From RH2-MAG17b sp035945515 (GTDB taxonomy: Bacteria; Acidobacteriota; Terriglobia; UBA7540), in contig DASZAE010000010.1 in the NCBI GenBank assembly GCA_035945515.1, positions 1-7,297 on the forward strand: a DNA stretch of 7,297 nucleotides, given 5' to 3'. Positions within the stretch are counted from its first letter, which is position 1, and every line of letters begins with the position of its first letter. Below, piece by piece: positions 1 to 6,105 of this stretch. The notes under the pieces were generated by a model. The model ran no database searches, was not told where the DNA came from, and was given only the letters and a program-made list of their open reading frames with translations. The position numbers were made by a program, and so were the translations under genes.

Positions 1-753
1 CGTATCGCCGCCATCGGTCGAGCGGTAGATGCCGCTGTTTGCGCCGCCATTCACCATCGTCCAGGGATAGCGCCGCGCCTCCCACATTCCGGCGTAAAGC
101 ACCTTCGGATTCCCAGGCTGCATCGCAAGGTCTGAAACGCCAGTGGTGGCATCGACGAAAAGGACTTTCTTCCAGGTCTTGCCGCCATCGGTCGTGCGAA
201 AGACTCCGCGATCGGCGTTAGGCGCCCAAGCGTGGCCGAGCACTCCGGCAAAAACGATATCGGGATTCGAGGGGTCAACAATGATGCGCGAAATCTGGCC
301 CGCGTCTCCAAGTCCCATGAATTTCCAGGTGTGACCGGCATCTGGGGAAAAGTAAATTCCATCGCCGTCGATTACATCATTGCGGATGTTGGCCTCGCCC
401 GTGCCAACCCAGATGTAGTTTGGATTGGACGGCGAGATGGCCATAGCGCCAATGGACGCGCTGGCCTGCTTGGTGAAAATCGCTTGCCAGGTGGCGCCGC
501 CGTCCGAGGTTTTGAAAATACCCCCAGCCGCCGCGCCCACATAATAAATAGCCGGATTCCCCGGAATGCCTTCGACCGCGCTGACGCGCCCTCCCGCGAT
601 AGCAGGCCCAAGATTGCGGAATTCAAGGTTGGCGAATGGCCCTTTATTTTGCGCTGTGCCAGGGACCCGGCCTTCTGTGGCTGCTACGGCATGCAGTGAA
701 GTCGCCATTGCAGCGAACAAAAGAAAAGCCAGATATTGCCGCGGAAATTTCAT
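1..753 (-). CDS. Secreted Asp-box (BNR) / VPS10-like beta-propeller protein, N-terminal part
   Basis: The frame is open from an ATG at 753 to the window edge, giving 251 codons; the C-terminal part lies outside. The N-terminus looks like a Sec signal peptide: K2 and R5, a hydrophobic stretch from about Y7 to L20, and an Ala-rich cleavage region near residues 22-25. After it come Asp-box motifs (S/T-x-D-x-G-x-T-W) at about residues 83-89 (SDGGATW), 136-143 (SPDAGHTW), 187-194 (TTDGGKTW) and 245-251 (STDGGDT, cut by the edge). They are spaced about 51-58 residues apart, as expected for blades of a sortilin/VPS10 or sialidase-like propeller. Linkers of the type SPSNPNYIWVGTGE and DPSNPDIVFAG repeat between blades and are typical of the large WD40/YVTN/BNR-like exported proteins common in Acidobacteriota. 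Substrate and enzymatic activity are unknown; sialidase activity should not be assumed. GAGGGG lies six bases before the ATG and supports this start. Confidence 0.85.
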   Translation of the reverse strand, partial: MKFPRQYLAFLLFAAMATSLHAVAATEGRVPGTAQNKGPFANLEFRNLGPAIAGGRVSAVEGIPGNPAIYYVGAAAGGIFKTSDGGATWQAIFTKQASASIGAMAISPSNPNYIWVGTGEANIRNDVIDGDGIYFSPDAGHTWKFMGLGDAGQISRIIVDPSNPDIVFAGVLGHAWAPNADRGVFRTTDGGKTWKKVLFVDATTGVSDLAMQPGNPKVLYAGMWEARRYPWTMVNGGANSGIYRSTDGGDT

Positions 754-759
754 CGTCAA

Positions 760-765
760 CCCCTC
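760..765 (-). promoter_or_regulatory. Shine-Dalgarno of the secreted Asp-box protein
   Basis: On the minus strand GAGGGG is followed by six bases and then ATG. It fixes the start that also yields a well-formed signal peptide. Confidence 0.6.
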
Positions 766-848
766 GCAGGTCTGCAGATCGCGGGAAACAGCTTCATGTG
801 GCGCCGAGCAGGCATGGTTGTGAGCCAAGAACGCAAGCTATTTCAAGT

Positions 849-876
849 ATCATAGTTGGCCCGCGTGTCGCAACAA
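849..876 (-). promoter_or_regulatory. Candidate sigma70-type promoter for the Asp-box protein gene
   Basis: On the minus strand TTGTTG (871-876) and TATGAT (849-854) are separated by 16 bases. The -10 matches the consensus at five of six positions and the -35 at only three. It would give a leader of roughly 90 bases before the ATG at 753. This is a by-eye match with no independent support. Confidence 0.3.
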
Positions 877-1021
877 GATTTGCGTAAAGGATGTGATCGG
901 TTTGCGTGTGATGCGGGATTAGCAGAGCAGGGAAGGAGTGGTCATGTTCTGGCGCGGCGCCCTTGCAGGCTTTGCCCACCGGCTTTTATACGTGACGCCA
1001 TAAGTCAGCGGCGCCTGATTC

Positions 1022-1080
1022 TGTAGCGGCGGCCTCTGGCCGCCGGATTTTAATAGTAAAGACCGGCGGCCGAAGCTGTA
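1022..1080. repeat. Palindromic intergenic repeat, copy 1 (right arm decayed)
   Basis: The left arm (1022-1046, beginning TGTAGCGGCGGCC) and the 16-base AT-rich spacer (1047-1062, ATTTTAATAGTAAAGA) are identical to copy 2 at 6000-6065. The right arm starts correctly (CCGGCGGCC, 1063-1071) but then diverges to GAAGCTGTA, so only the inner nine base pairs of the long stem remain. The left arm is itself a hairpin, GGCGGCC-TCT-GGCCGCC. The copy starts 20 bases past the gltX stop in that gene's direction of transcription and might act as a 3' hairpin. There is no strong U-tract, so a terminator role is only a guess. The rest of the gene-free stretch 754-1100 shows nothing recognisable apart from the candidate promoter and ribosome binding site. 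Confidence 0.85.
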
Positions 1081-1100
1081 AGGAACCCGCCGCGCCAACT

Positions 1101-2597
1101 TCATTCGCTCGCCAGTTTTCCCTTAGCGGTTTTCAGCCAGCGTTTCTTCTCATCTGACTGTGGTTTGCCAGCGAGCGCAAGCGCATAGCGCAGCCGGGCG
1201 CGGCACAGATCGCGGCCGAGGATTTCCATGGCGTCAAACAGTGGCACAGAAACGGGGCTGCCGCTGATGACAATGAAAAATGGCCGGAGGAAATCCCGGA
1301 ACTTGATTTCCATTTCAGCGGCGAGCGTTTTCAGAGCCTGCTCAATTTCGGATTTGTTCCACTCGATGCCGTCAAGCCGCGCGAGCGCCAGATCGAGAGC
1401 AACCGAGATGGTGTCGCGGTCGAGCTTGCCATCGAGCAGTTGTTCAAGCGTGATTTTAATCACTCCTGAGAAAAAGGGGGCCGCGAGCGGTCCGAGATCG
1501 CTCAGCACCGAGACGCGCGATTGCACCAGCGGCGCGATGCGCATGAGGTACGATTCGTTCAGCGCCCAGGCTCGAATGCGCGCGGCAAACTCCGTTTCGC
1601 TCAGATTCTCACGAATCCAGCGCCCGTTGAGCCAGTCGAGCTTGGTGAGATCGAAAACCGGACCGCCCAGGGACACTCGCTCCAGGCTGAATTGTTCCAC
1701 CATCTCATTAAGCGAGAATTTCTCCTCGCCGTTTGGCATGGACCAAGCCATTAACCCGAGATAGTTGAGCAGGGCTTCGGGCAGATAGCCCATGCGCTCA
1801 TAAAACAGCAGGCTGGTAGGATTCTTCCGCTTGCTCAGCTTGCTCTTGTCGGGGTTGCGCAACAGCGGCAGGTGGCACAGCACGGGCATTTCCCATCCGA
1901 AATATTCATAAAGCAGTTTATGTTTAGGAGCGGAATTGATCCACTCTTCGCCGCGCAGGATGTGCGAGATTTCCATCAGGTGATCGTCGATCACGTTTGC
2001 CAGGTGGTAGGTGGGCATTCCGTCGGCTTTGAGCAGCACTTGCATGTCGACGGTGTCCCAGCCAATCTCGATGTCGCCGCGCAGCAAGTCTTTGATCACG
2101 CACGTCCCCTCGCGCGGCACCTTCATGCGGACGACATAAGGCTTCCCGGCGGCGAGCCGCGCCTGGACCTCTTCCGGCGCGAGGCTGAGACAAAGGCCGT
2201 CATAACCGGGCCGCTCGCCGGCCGCCTTCTGCGCGTCTCTCATCGCAGCCAGACGCTCCGGCGTGCAAAAGCAGCGGAAGGCGTGTCCGTTTTCAAGAAG
2301 CTGGCTGGCATGTTTGCGGTAAATCTCGCCGCGCTCGCTCTGCCGGTAGGGTCCATGCGGCCCAGGGGTTTCCGGGCCTTCGTCCCAGGCAAGACCAAGC
2401 CACCCGAGTGAGTTCAAGATGGCGGCTTCGGATTGCGGGCTGCTCCTGGCCGTATCCGTGTCTTCAATGCGCAGGATGAATTCTCCGCCGTGCTTCTTGG
2501 CGAAACAATAGTTGAAAAGCGCAATGTAGGCCGTGCCGACGTGCGGATCGCCGGTAGGCGACGGCGCAACGCGAGTTCGAACTCTTGTGAAAGGCAT
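1101..2597 (-). CDS. gltX: Glutamate--tRNA ligase (GluRS)
   Basis: Cytoplasmic class I aminoacyl-tRNA synthetase that activates glutamate with ATP and attaches it to tRNA-Glu. At 498 residues it is within the family's usual range. The Rossmann catalytic domain opens with RVAPSPTGDPHVGTA, where the HIGH signature appears as HVGT at residues 19-22, followed by LRIEDTD at 42-48. A zinc-type insertion is visible as C109-x-C111 ... Y132-x3-C136. The second class I signature (KMSKS) reads KLSKR at 253-257. The C-terminal helical anticodon-binding part is less conserved, as is normal. It lies 60 bases downstream of the mglA-like gene on the same strand and may be co-transcribed. No clear Shine-Dalgarno precedes the ATG. 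Whether it is discriminating or also charges tRNA-Gln cannot be told from sequence alone, and no gatCAB genes are in view. Confidence 0.97.
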   Translation of the reverse strand: MPFTRVRTRVAPSPTGDPHVGTAYIALFNYCFAKKHGGEFILRIEDTDTARSSPQSEAAILNSLGWLGLAWDEGPETPGPHGPYRQSERGEIYRKHASQLLENGHAFRCFCTPERLAAMRDAQKAAGERPGYDGLCLSLAPEEVQARLAAGKPYVVRMKVPREGTCVIKDLLRGDIEIGWDTVDMQVLLKADGMPTYHLANVIDDHLMEISHILRGEEWINSAPKHKLLYEYFGWEMPVLCHLPLLRNPDKSKLSKRKNPTSLLFYERMGYLPEALLNYLGLMAWSMPNGEEKFSLNEMVEQFSLERVSLGGPVFDLTKLDWLNGRWIRENLSETEFAARIRAWALNESYLMRIAPLVQSRVSVLSDLGPLAAPFFSGVIKITLEQLLDGKLDRDTISVALDLALARLDGIEWNKSEIEQALKTLAAEMEIKFRDFLRPFFIVISGSPVSVPLFDAMEILGRDLCRARLRYALALAGKPQSDEKKRWLKTAKGKLASE

Positions 2598-2657
2598 AGC
2601 GTCTTATTGTAGCTGGGATTTGGATTTTAGCGGGCGGGGGAAGCATTCAGCAGAGGG

Positions 2658-3242
2658 TCAGCTTTTTTTCATGCGCGCGAGCACTTGGCGGCCAATCGAT
2701 TTAAGCGTATCGAGCACGCCCACGCCCTGACTGGCAATGGCTTCAAAAACCGGCTCGTCTTTGCGCGCGAGCAGCGAGGTCATCTGGCTTGTAGAGACTG
2801 CGCCCGCGAGGTCGCGCTTATTGATCTGCAGGACATAAGGCAATTTGCGGAAGTCTTCGCCCAGTTCTTTCAGGTTCTGCTGTAAATCTTCAATGGCGGC
2901 TAAGTTCGCTTCCATGCGCGAGGAAAGCGAATCGGCCACAAAGACCACGCCGTCAACCCCGCGCAGGATGAGTTTGCGGCTGGCTTGGTAGGATATCTGG
3001 CCGGGGACGGTGTAGAGGTGAAGGCGGACCTTAAAGCCGCGCAGCGTGCCCAGATCAAGCGGGAGAAAATCAAAGAAGAGCGTGCGGTCGTTTTCGGTGG
3101 CGAGGGAGAGCATTTTTTCCCCCGTGCCTCGCGCCGTTTGTTCAAAAATCCACTGCAAATTGGTGGTTTTGCCGCCCAGGCCCGCGCCATAGTAAACAAT
3201 CTTGCAGTTGATTTCGCACAGGGCCTTGTTAACGAAGCTCAC
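2658..3242 (-). CDS. mglA: MglA-like Ras-superfamily GTPase
   Basis: Small GTPase of 194 residues, closely matching the length and layout of Myxococcus MglA (about 195), the cytoplasmic switch that sets the leading cell pole in gliding and type IV pilus motility. The P-loop is GAGLGGKT at 19-26. The switch I region carries R53-T54 in DRTLFFDF, and TVPGQ at 78-82 replaces the usual DxxG, a hallmark of the MglA family. NKRD at 141-144 is the guanine-specificity motif. R53 and Q82 correspond to the intrinsic catalytic Arg and Gln known from MglA. The start is GTG: an in-frame TAA lies four codons upstream, and MSFVNKALCEINCKIVYYG aligns with the family N-terminus. The partner GTPase-activating protein MglB is not adjacent. 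The gene is upstream of gltX, perhaps in one transcript. A role in motility or polarity here is inferred from family; it could regulate another process. Confidence 0.93.
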   Translation of the reverse strand: MSFVNKALCEINCKIVYYGAGLGGKTTNLQWIFEQTARGTGEKMLSLATENDRTLFFDFLPLDLGTLRGFKVRLHLYTVPGQISYQASRKLILRGVDGVVFVADSLSSRMEANLAAIEDLQQNLKELGEDFRKLPYVLQINKRDLAGAVSTSQMTSLLARKDEPVFEAIASQGVGVLDTLKSIGRQVLARMKKS

Positions 3243-3425
3243 GGGTGGATGTTACCCTTTTGTGTTTTATGAATCCAACAATTGCGCAACCATAAGGTTT
3301 ATCGGCATAAATGGCGCGTCATGATAGGACTTTTGATGATCGCACATAAGGTCCCGAGCCCGCATCATTACGCAATTGATTGATGCGATTGGGCTTAATG
3401 GTTTGCTTGAACAAACAAAAAGCTG

Positions 3426-3454
3426 TTGCGTGGTTTCAAACTTCCTAGCACAAT
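3426..3454 (+). promoter_or_regulatory. Weak candidate promoter for purF
   Basis: TTGCGT (3426-3431) and CACAAT (3449-3454) are 17 bases apart, matching the sigma70 consensus at three and four of six positions. The predicted start of transcription would fall near 3461, directly at the hairpin 3461-3480. The match is weak and by eye only. Confidence 0.22.
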
Positions 3455-3480
3455 AGAAAAGGCGGGAGTTTGACCCCACC
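3455..3480 (-). terminator. Terminator-like hairpin, minus strand, in purF leader
   Basis: Read on the minus strand, GGTGGGG and TCCCGCC can pair (seven pairs, two of them G-U) around a six-base loop, and are followed by TTTTCT. This looks like a short intrinsic terminator for leftward, purF-antisense transcription. On the plus strand the same stem has unpaired A-C positions and no U-tract, so it is not an obvious terminator there. Confidence 0.25.
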
Positions 3481-3525
3481 TTGGCTGATTTCAGGTCTTC
3501 CGGTTTGCGTTAGTCGAGAAATCCT

Positions 3526-3530
3526 AAGGA
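3526..3530 (+). promoter_or_regulatory. Shine-Dalgarno deciding the TTG start of purF
   Basis: AAGGA lies seven bases before TTG at 3538, an ideal spacing. An in-frame TAG at 3511-3513 excludes starts further upstream, and there is no in-frame ATG or GTG before the catalytic Cys codon at 3664. Confidence 0.6.
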
Positions 3531-3537
3531 TCGTTCA

Positions 3538-5034
3538 TTGCACCCATCATATCCACCAGGCCCGAAAAAGTCCTTTGAAGGATCTGGAAAAAGGATTTTG
3601 CCGCCGCCCACCCTTGAATCCCATCCAGCCTCCCAGCAGGATGATGACACGCCGCGGGAATTTTGCGGCGTTTTTGCGGTTTTCGGCGCGCCGGAAGCGG
3701 CGAAGGTGGCTCATCTGGGCCTTTATGCGCTTCAACACCGGGGGCAGGAAAGCGCCGGTATTGCCGTCTCCGATGGCCTCACAGTGACGTGTTACAAGGG
3801 CATGGGTCACGTCAATGAACTCTTCACTGCCGACGTCCTGAAGGGTTTGCCGGGGCACATGGCGATTGGCCATACGCGCTATTCCACTGCCGGCGATACG
3901 GACCTGCGCAACGCTCAGCCGCTGACAGTAAGCTGCCAGAAAGGGCAGGTTGCATTGGCCCACAACGGCAACCTGGTGAACGCTTCAGCGCGGCGGCGCG
4001 AGCTCGAATCCAAGGGCGACATTTTTCAATCTACCAGCGATACGGAAGTGATTCTGCATTATTTCGCGCGCTCCAAGCAATCGGGCGTCCCCGAATCGCT
4101 GGCAGACGCACTCGACCGCGTTGAGGGCGCGTATTCGCTGGTGGCGCTGCTCAAGGACAGCGTTTACGGCATCCGCGACCCGCGCGGCTTCCGCCCGCTT
4201 TCGCTGGGCCGGTTGAATGACGGCTGGGTGCTGGCGTCCGAAACCTGCGCCTTTGATCTGATCAATGCCACCTTCGTGCGGGACGTGGAGCCGGGCGAGA
4301 TGGTGATCCTCGACCGGCGCGGCCTCACCTCGCTCCGCTTCGCGCCTCCGGCAGAGAAGCGCGCGTTTTGCATCTTCGAGCACGTTTATTTCTCCCGGCC
4401 CGATAGCGTTGTGTTTGGCAAATCCGTGCAAAAGAGCCGCGAGATGCTGGGCCGGCTGCTGGCGCGCGAGCATCCGGTAGAAGCGGATTTGGTGGTGCCG
4501 GTGCCGGATTCGGGCGTGCCGGCGGCCATTGGGTATGCGGAAGAATCGGGCATTCCTATGCGGCTAGGCTTGATCCGCAATCACTACGTGGGCCGGTCAT
4601 TCATCGAGCCGACGCAAGCCCACCGCGACCTTGCCGTTAAGCTGAAGCTGAATCCCGTTCGCAGCCTGATTGAGGGCAAGCGCATCGTGCTGGTGGATGA
4701 TTCGATTATTCGCGGCACCACCAGCCGTAAGATTGTGCGCCTGGTGCGCGACGCCGGAGCGGCCGAGGTGCACATGCGCATCAGTTGTCCGCCCACCACG
4801 TCTCCATGCTTCTACGGAGTTGATATTCCCACGCGGGAAGAATTGATTGCCGCCACGCACAGCTTGGAAGAGATTCGCCGCTATATTGAGGCGGACACGC
4901 TTGGTTATCTCTCGCTTGACGGCCTCCGCCAGGCGACGGGCGACACGGATGGCCATTATTGTCTGGCGTGCTACAGCGGAAACTATCCCACCACTATTCA
5001 GGAGAGCTTGATCGCCTTGCGGCATCGTGAGTGA
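3538..5034 (+). CDS. purF: Amidophosphoribosyltransferase (PurF), Fe-S type
   Basis: Catalyses the first committed step of de novo purine synthesis: PRPP plus glutamine to phosphoribosylamine. The class II glutamine amidotransferase domain begins at C43 in CGVFAVFG, which is expected to become the N-terminal nucleophile after propeptide removal. It continues with LQHRGQES (65-72), GHTRYST (111-117) and AHNGNLVN (141-148). The phosphoribosyltransferase domain carries the PRPP loop VLVDDSIIRGTT (384-395). Cysteines C278 (FCIFE), C424 (SPCFYG) and the C475-x2-C478 pair (YCLACYSG) sit where the Bacillus-type enzyme binds its [4Fe-4S] cluster, pointing to an oxygen-sensitive Fe-S form. Total length is 498, of which 42 residues precede the Cys, a long propeptide. 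The start is TTG, chosen because of a well-placed AAGGA. A TTG at 3598 is the alternative, but an AAGGA there is only two bases away. The 3' end overlaps lepB by eight bases. Confidence 0.97.
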   Translation: MHPSYPPGPKKSFEGSGKRILPPPTLESHPASQQDDDTPREFCGVFAVFGAPEAAKVAHLGLYALQHRGQESAGIAVSDGLTVTCYKGMGHVNELFTADVLKGLPGHMAIGHTRYSTAGDTDLRNAQPLTVSCQKGQVALAHNGNLVNASARRRELESKGDIFQSTSDTEVILHYFARSKQSGVPESLADALDRVEGAYSLVALLKDSVYGIRDPRGFRPLSLGRLNDGWVLASETCAFDLINATFVRDVEPGEMVILDRRGLTSLRFAPPAEKRAFCIFEHVYFSRPDSVVFGKSVQKSREMLGRLLAREHPVEADLVVPVPDSGVPAAIGYAEESGIPMRLGLIRNHYVGRSFIEPTQAHRDLAVKLKLNPVRSLIEGKRIVLVDDSIIRGTTSRKIVRLVRDAGAAEVHMRISCPPTTSPCFYGVDIPTREELIAATHSLEEIRRYIEADTLGYLSLDGLRQATGDTDGHYCLACYSGNYPTTIQESLIALRHRE

Positions 5035-5926
5035 TATGGAACCTAACGGCATACATGAAGTCGATCCCAACAATTCATCTAATGACCCAAATGGGCTTAA
5101 TGGCGCTTCTGAACCCGGCCCGGAAACATCCCCTGCTTCATCACGCAAGAAAAACGATGGTGGATGGGGCGAGACGCTGCGCTCGCTTCTGATCATCCTC
5201 ATTGGCGTCTTCTGCATCCGCATTTTTATCGGCGAAGCCACGGTGATTCCCACCGGCTCGATGGAAGACACCATCTTGATCGGCGACCACGTCTTTCTCG
5301 ATAAGCTCCCTTACGGTCCGCAAATCCCTTACACGCCTCTGCGCCTGCCGAGCATCAAATCCGTGCACCGCGGGGATATTATCGCGTTTCATTATCCGCG
5401 GAACCCGTCTTTGATGTACGTTAAGCGCGTCATCGGCGTGGGCGGCGACGTCATCCGCGTTGTGAACGACCGGGTTTACCGCAACGGCGCGCGCCTGGTT
5501 GAACCTTATGCTGTGTATAGCCCGAACGGGATCAGCGCCTACAGCGAGAATTTCCCACCTTCTCTCGACGAGTTCGACGAAGTGGATAGCCTGGTCAGCG
5601 AAGGCGCGGTTGACCCGGCGTGGGCGCGCGCCATGCCAGAATATATCCGGTCGAACGGATTGCGCGTGCCCAAGGGTTATTTCTTTGTGATGGGCGACAA
5701 CCGCGACAACTCTTCCGACAGCCGCTTCTGGGGCTTCGTTCCCGCTCAAAACGTGGTGGGCGAGCCGCTCTTCGTCTATTGGTCTTACAACGCGCCCTCG
5801 CGGGAATGGCTGGACGAAACGCTGGAGGGACGGCTTCGCTTTGACGGGCAAATCATCGCCAATTTCCTGCAAAATACCCGCTGGCGGCGGATTGGCAAAG
5901 TCTTCGAAAATCCAAACGCCAAATAG
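5027..5926 (+). CDS. lepB: Signal peptidase I
   Basis: Membrane-bound serine protease of the S26 family that cleaves signal peptides from exported proteins on the outer face of the inner membrane. From the GTG start it has 299 residues: a hydrophilic cytoplasmic tail of about 46 residues rich in Asn, Pro and Ser, one membrane segment at about 51-68, then the catalytic ectodomain. Box B is IPTGSMEDT with nucleophile S78; box D is YVKRVIGVGGD with general base K133; box E is GDNRDNSSDSRFWG at 223-236. About 80 residues separate boxes D and E, a moderate insert resembling a small domain II. The GTG at 5027 overlaps purF by eight bases; an ATG at 5036, one base after the purF stop, is equally possible and loses only three residues. 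Neither has a clear Shine-Dalgarno, suggesting translational coupling to purF. Confidence 0.96.
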   Translation: MSDMEPNGIHEVDPNNSSNDPNGLNGASEPGPETSPASSRKKNDGGWGETLRSLLIILIGVFCIRIFIGEATVIPTGSMEDTILIGDHVFLDKLPYGPQIPYTPLRLPSIKSVHRGDIIAFHYPRNPSLMYVKRVIGVGGDVIRVVNDRVYRNGARLVEPYAVYSPNGISAYSENFPPSLDEFDEVDSLVSEGAVDPAWARAMPEYIRSNGLRVPKGYFFVMGDNRDNSSDSRFWGFVPAQNVVGEPLFVYWSYNAPSREWLDETLEGRLRFDGQIIANFLQNTRWRRIGKVFENPNAK

Positions 5927-5931
5927 AAAAG

Positions 5932-5969
5932 CAGGGACGAGAGACAAGAGACGAGCACTACTGTCTCTC
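5932..5969 (+). other. Short tandem words and weak hairpin after lepB
   Basis: Three 7-base units run head to tail from 5932 to 5952 (CAGGGAC, GAGAGAC, AAGAGAC). GAGAGACA at 5939-5946 can pair with TGTCTCTC at 5962-5969, an eight-pair stem around a 15-base loop. No T-tract follows, so it is not a convincing terminator. Confidence 0.4.
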
Positions 5970-5999
5970 AAGTCTGCGTGACCACTGCAGGTAATGTTT

Positions 6000-6065
6000 T
6001 GTAGCGGCGGCCTCTGGCCGCCGGATTTTAATAGTAAAGACCGGCGGCCAGAGGCCGCCGCTACA
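6000..6065. repeat. Palindromic intergenic repeat, copy 2 (perfect)
   Basis: The left arm is 6000-6024 and the right arm 6041-6065, exact reverse complements over 25 bases, separated by a 16-base spacer (ATTTTAATAGTAAAGA). Each arm contains its own small hairpin, GGCGGCC-TCT-GGCCGCC in the left arm and its reverse complement with AGA in the right, so the RNA or DNA can fold either as one long stem or as two short ones. The element fills part of the 179-base gap between lepB and purM and ends 40 bases before the purM ATG. No clear target-site duplication flanks it. The form resembles REP/BIME elements or a very small MITE; no transposase is present in the window. Confidence 0.95.
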
Positions 6066-6105
6066 GCCGCGGTTGTCACCAAATTTTCTTGTCCTTGCCT
6101 TTAAT

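Larger units (their letters stand above)
3243..3537. other. Divergent intergenic region between mglA-like gene and purF
   Basis: This 295-base AT-richer stretch must hold promoters for both directions. It contains CAATTGCG at 3279-3286 and its reverse complement CGCAATTG at 3371-3378, the direct word CATAAGGT at 3291-3298 and 3345-3352, and a hairpin at 3461-3480. I see no tRNA, conserved riboswitch or coding sequence. No convincing -35/-10 pair was found for the leftward gene. Confidence 0.6.

Noticed and set aside
232..699. A 155-codon plus-strand open frame over the Asp-box protein gene
   Set aside because: It is opposite a minus-strand frame with a signal peptide and regularly spaced Asp-box motifs; GC-rich DNA commonly leaves such antisense frames open.
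919..1104. Small minus-strand frame sharing an 18-residue stretch with the antisense frame over 5141-6082
   Set aside because: The shared peptide is just the palindromic repeat read in the same frame at two places, not a protein family.
1872..2411. Long plus-strand open frames within gltX
   Set aside because: Shadow frames of an unambiguous GluRS; no motifs or start signals of their own.
3481..3537. A purine riboswitch in the purF leader
   Set aside because: I could not find the conserved three-way-junction core or paired loop sequences in the leader.
5141..6082. A 313-codon open frame on the minus strand, antisense to lepB
   Set aside because: lepB has all catalytic boxes on the opposite strand; the antisense product has no recognisable motifs and its N-terminus is only translated repeat DNA.
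6073..6105. TTG at 6073 as purM start
   Set aside because: No ribosome binding site, begins eight bases from the repeat, and the conserved family N-terminus begins at the ATG at 6106.
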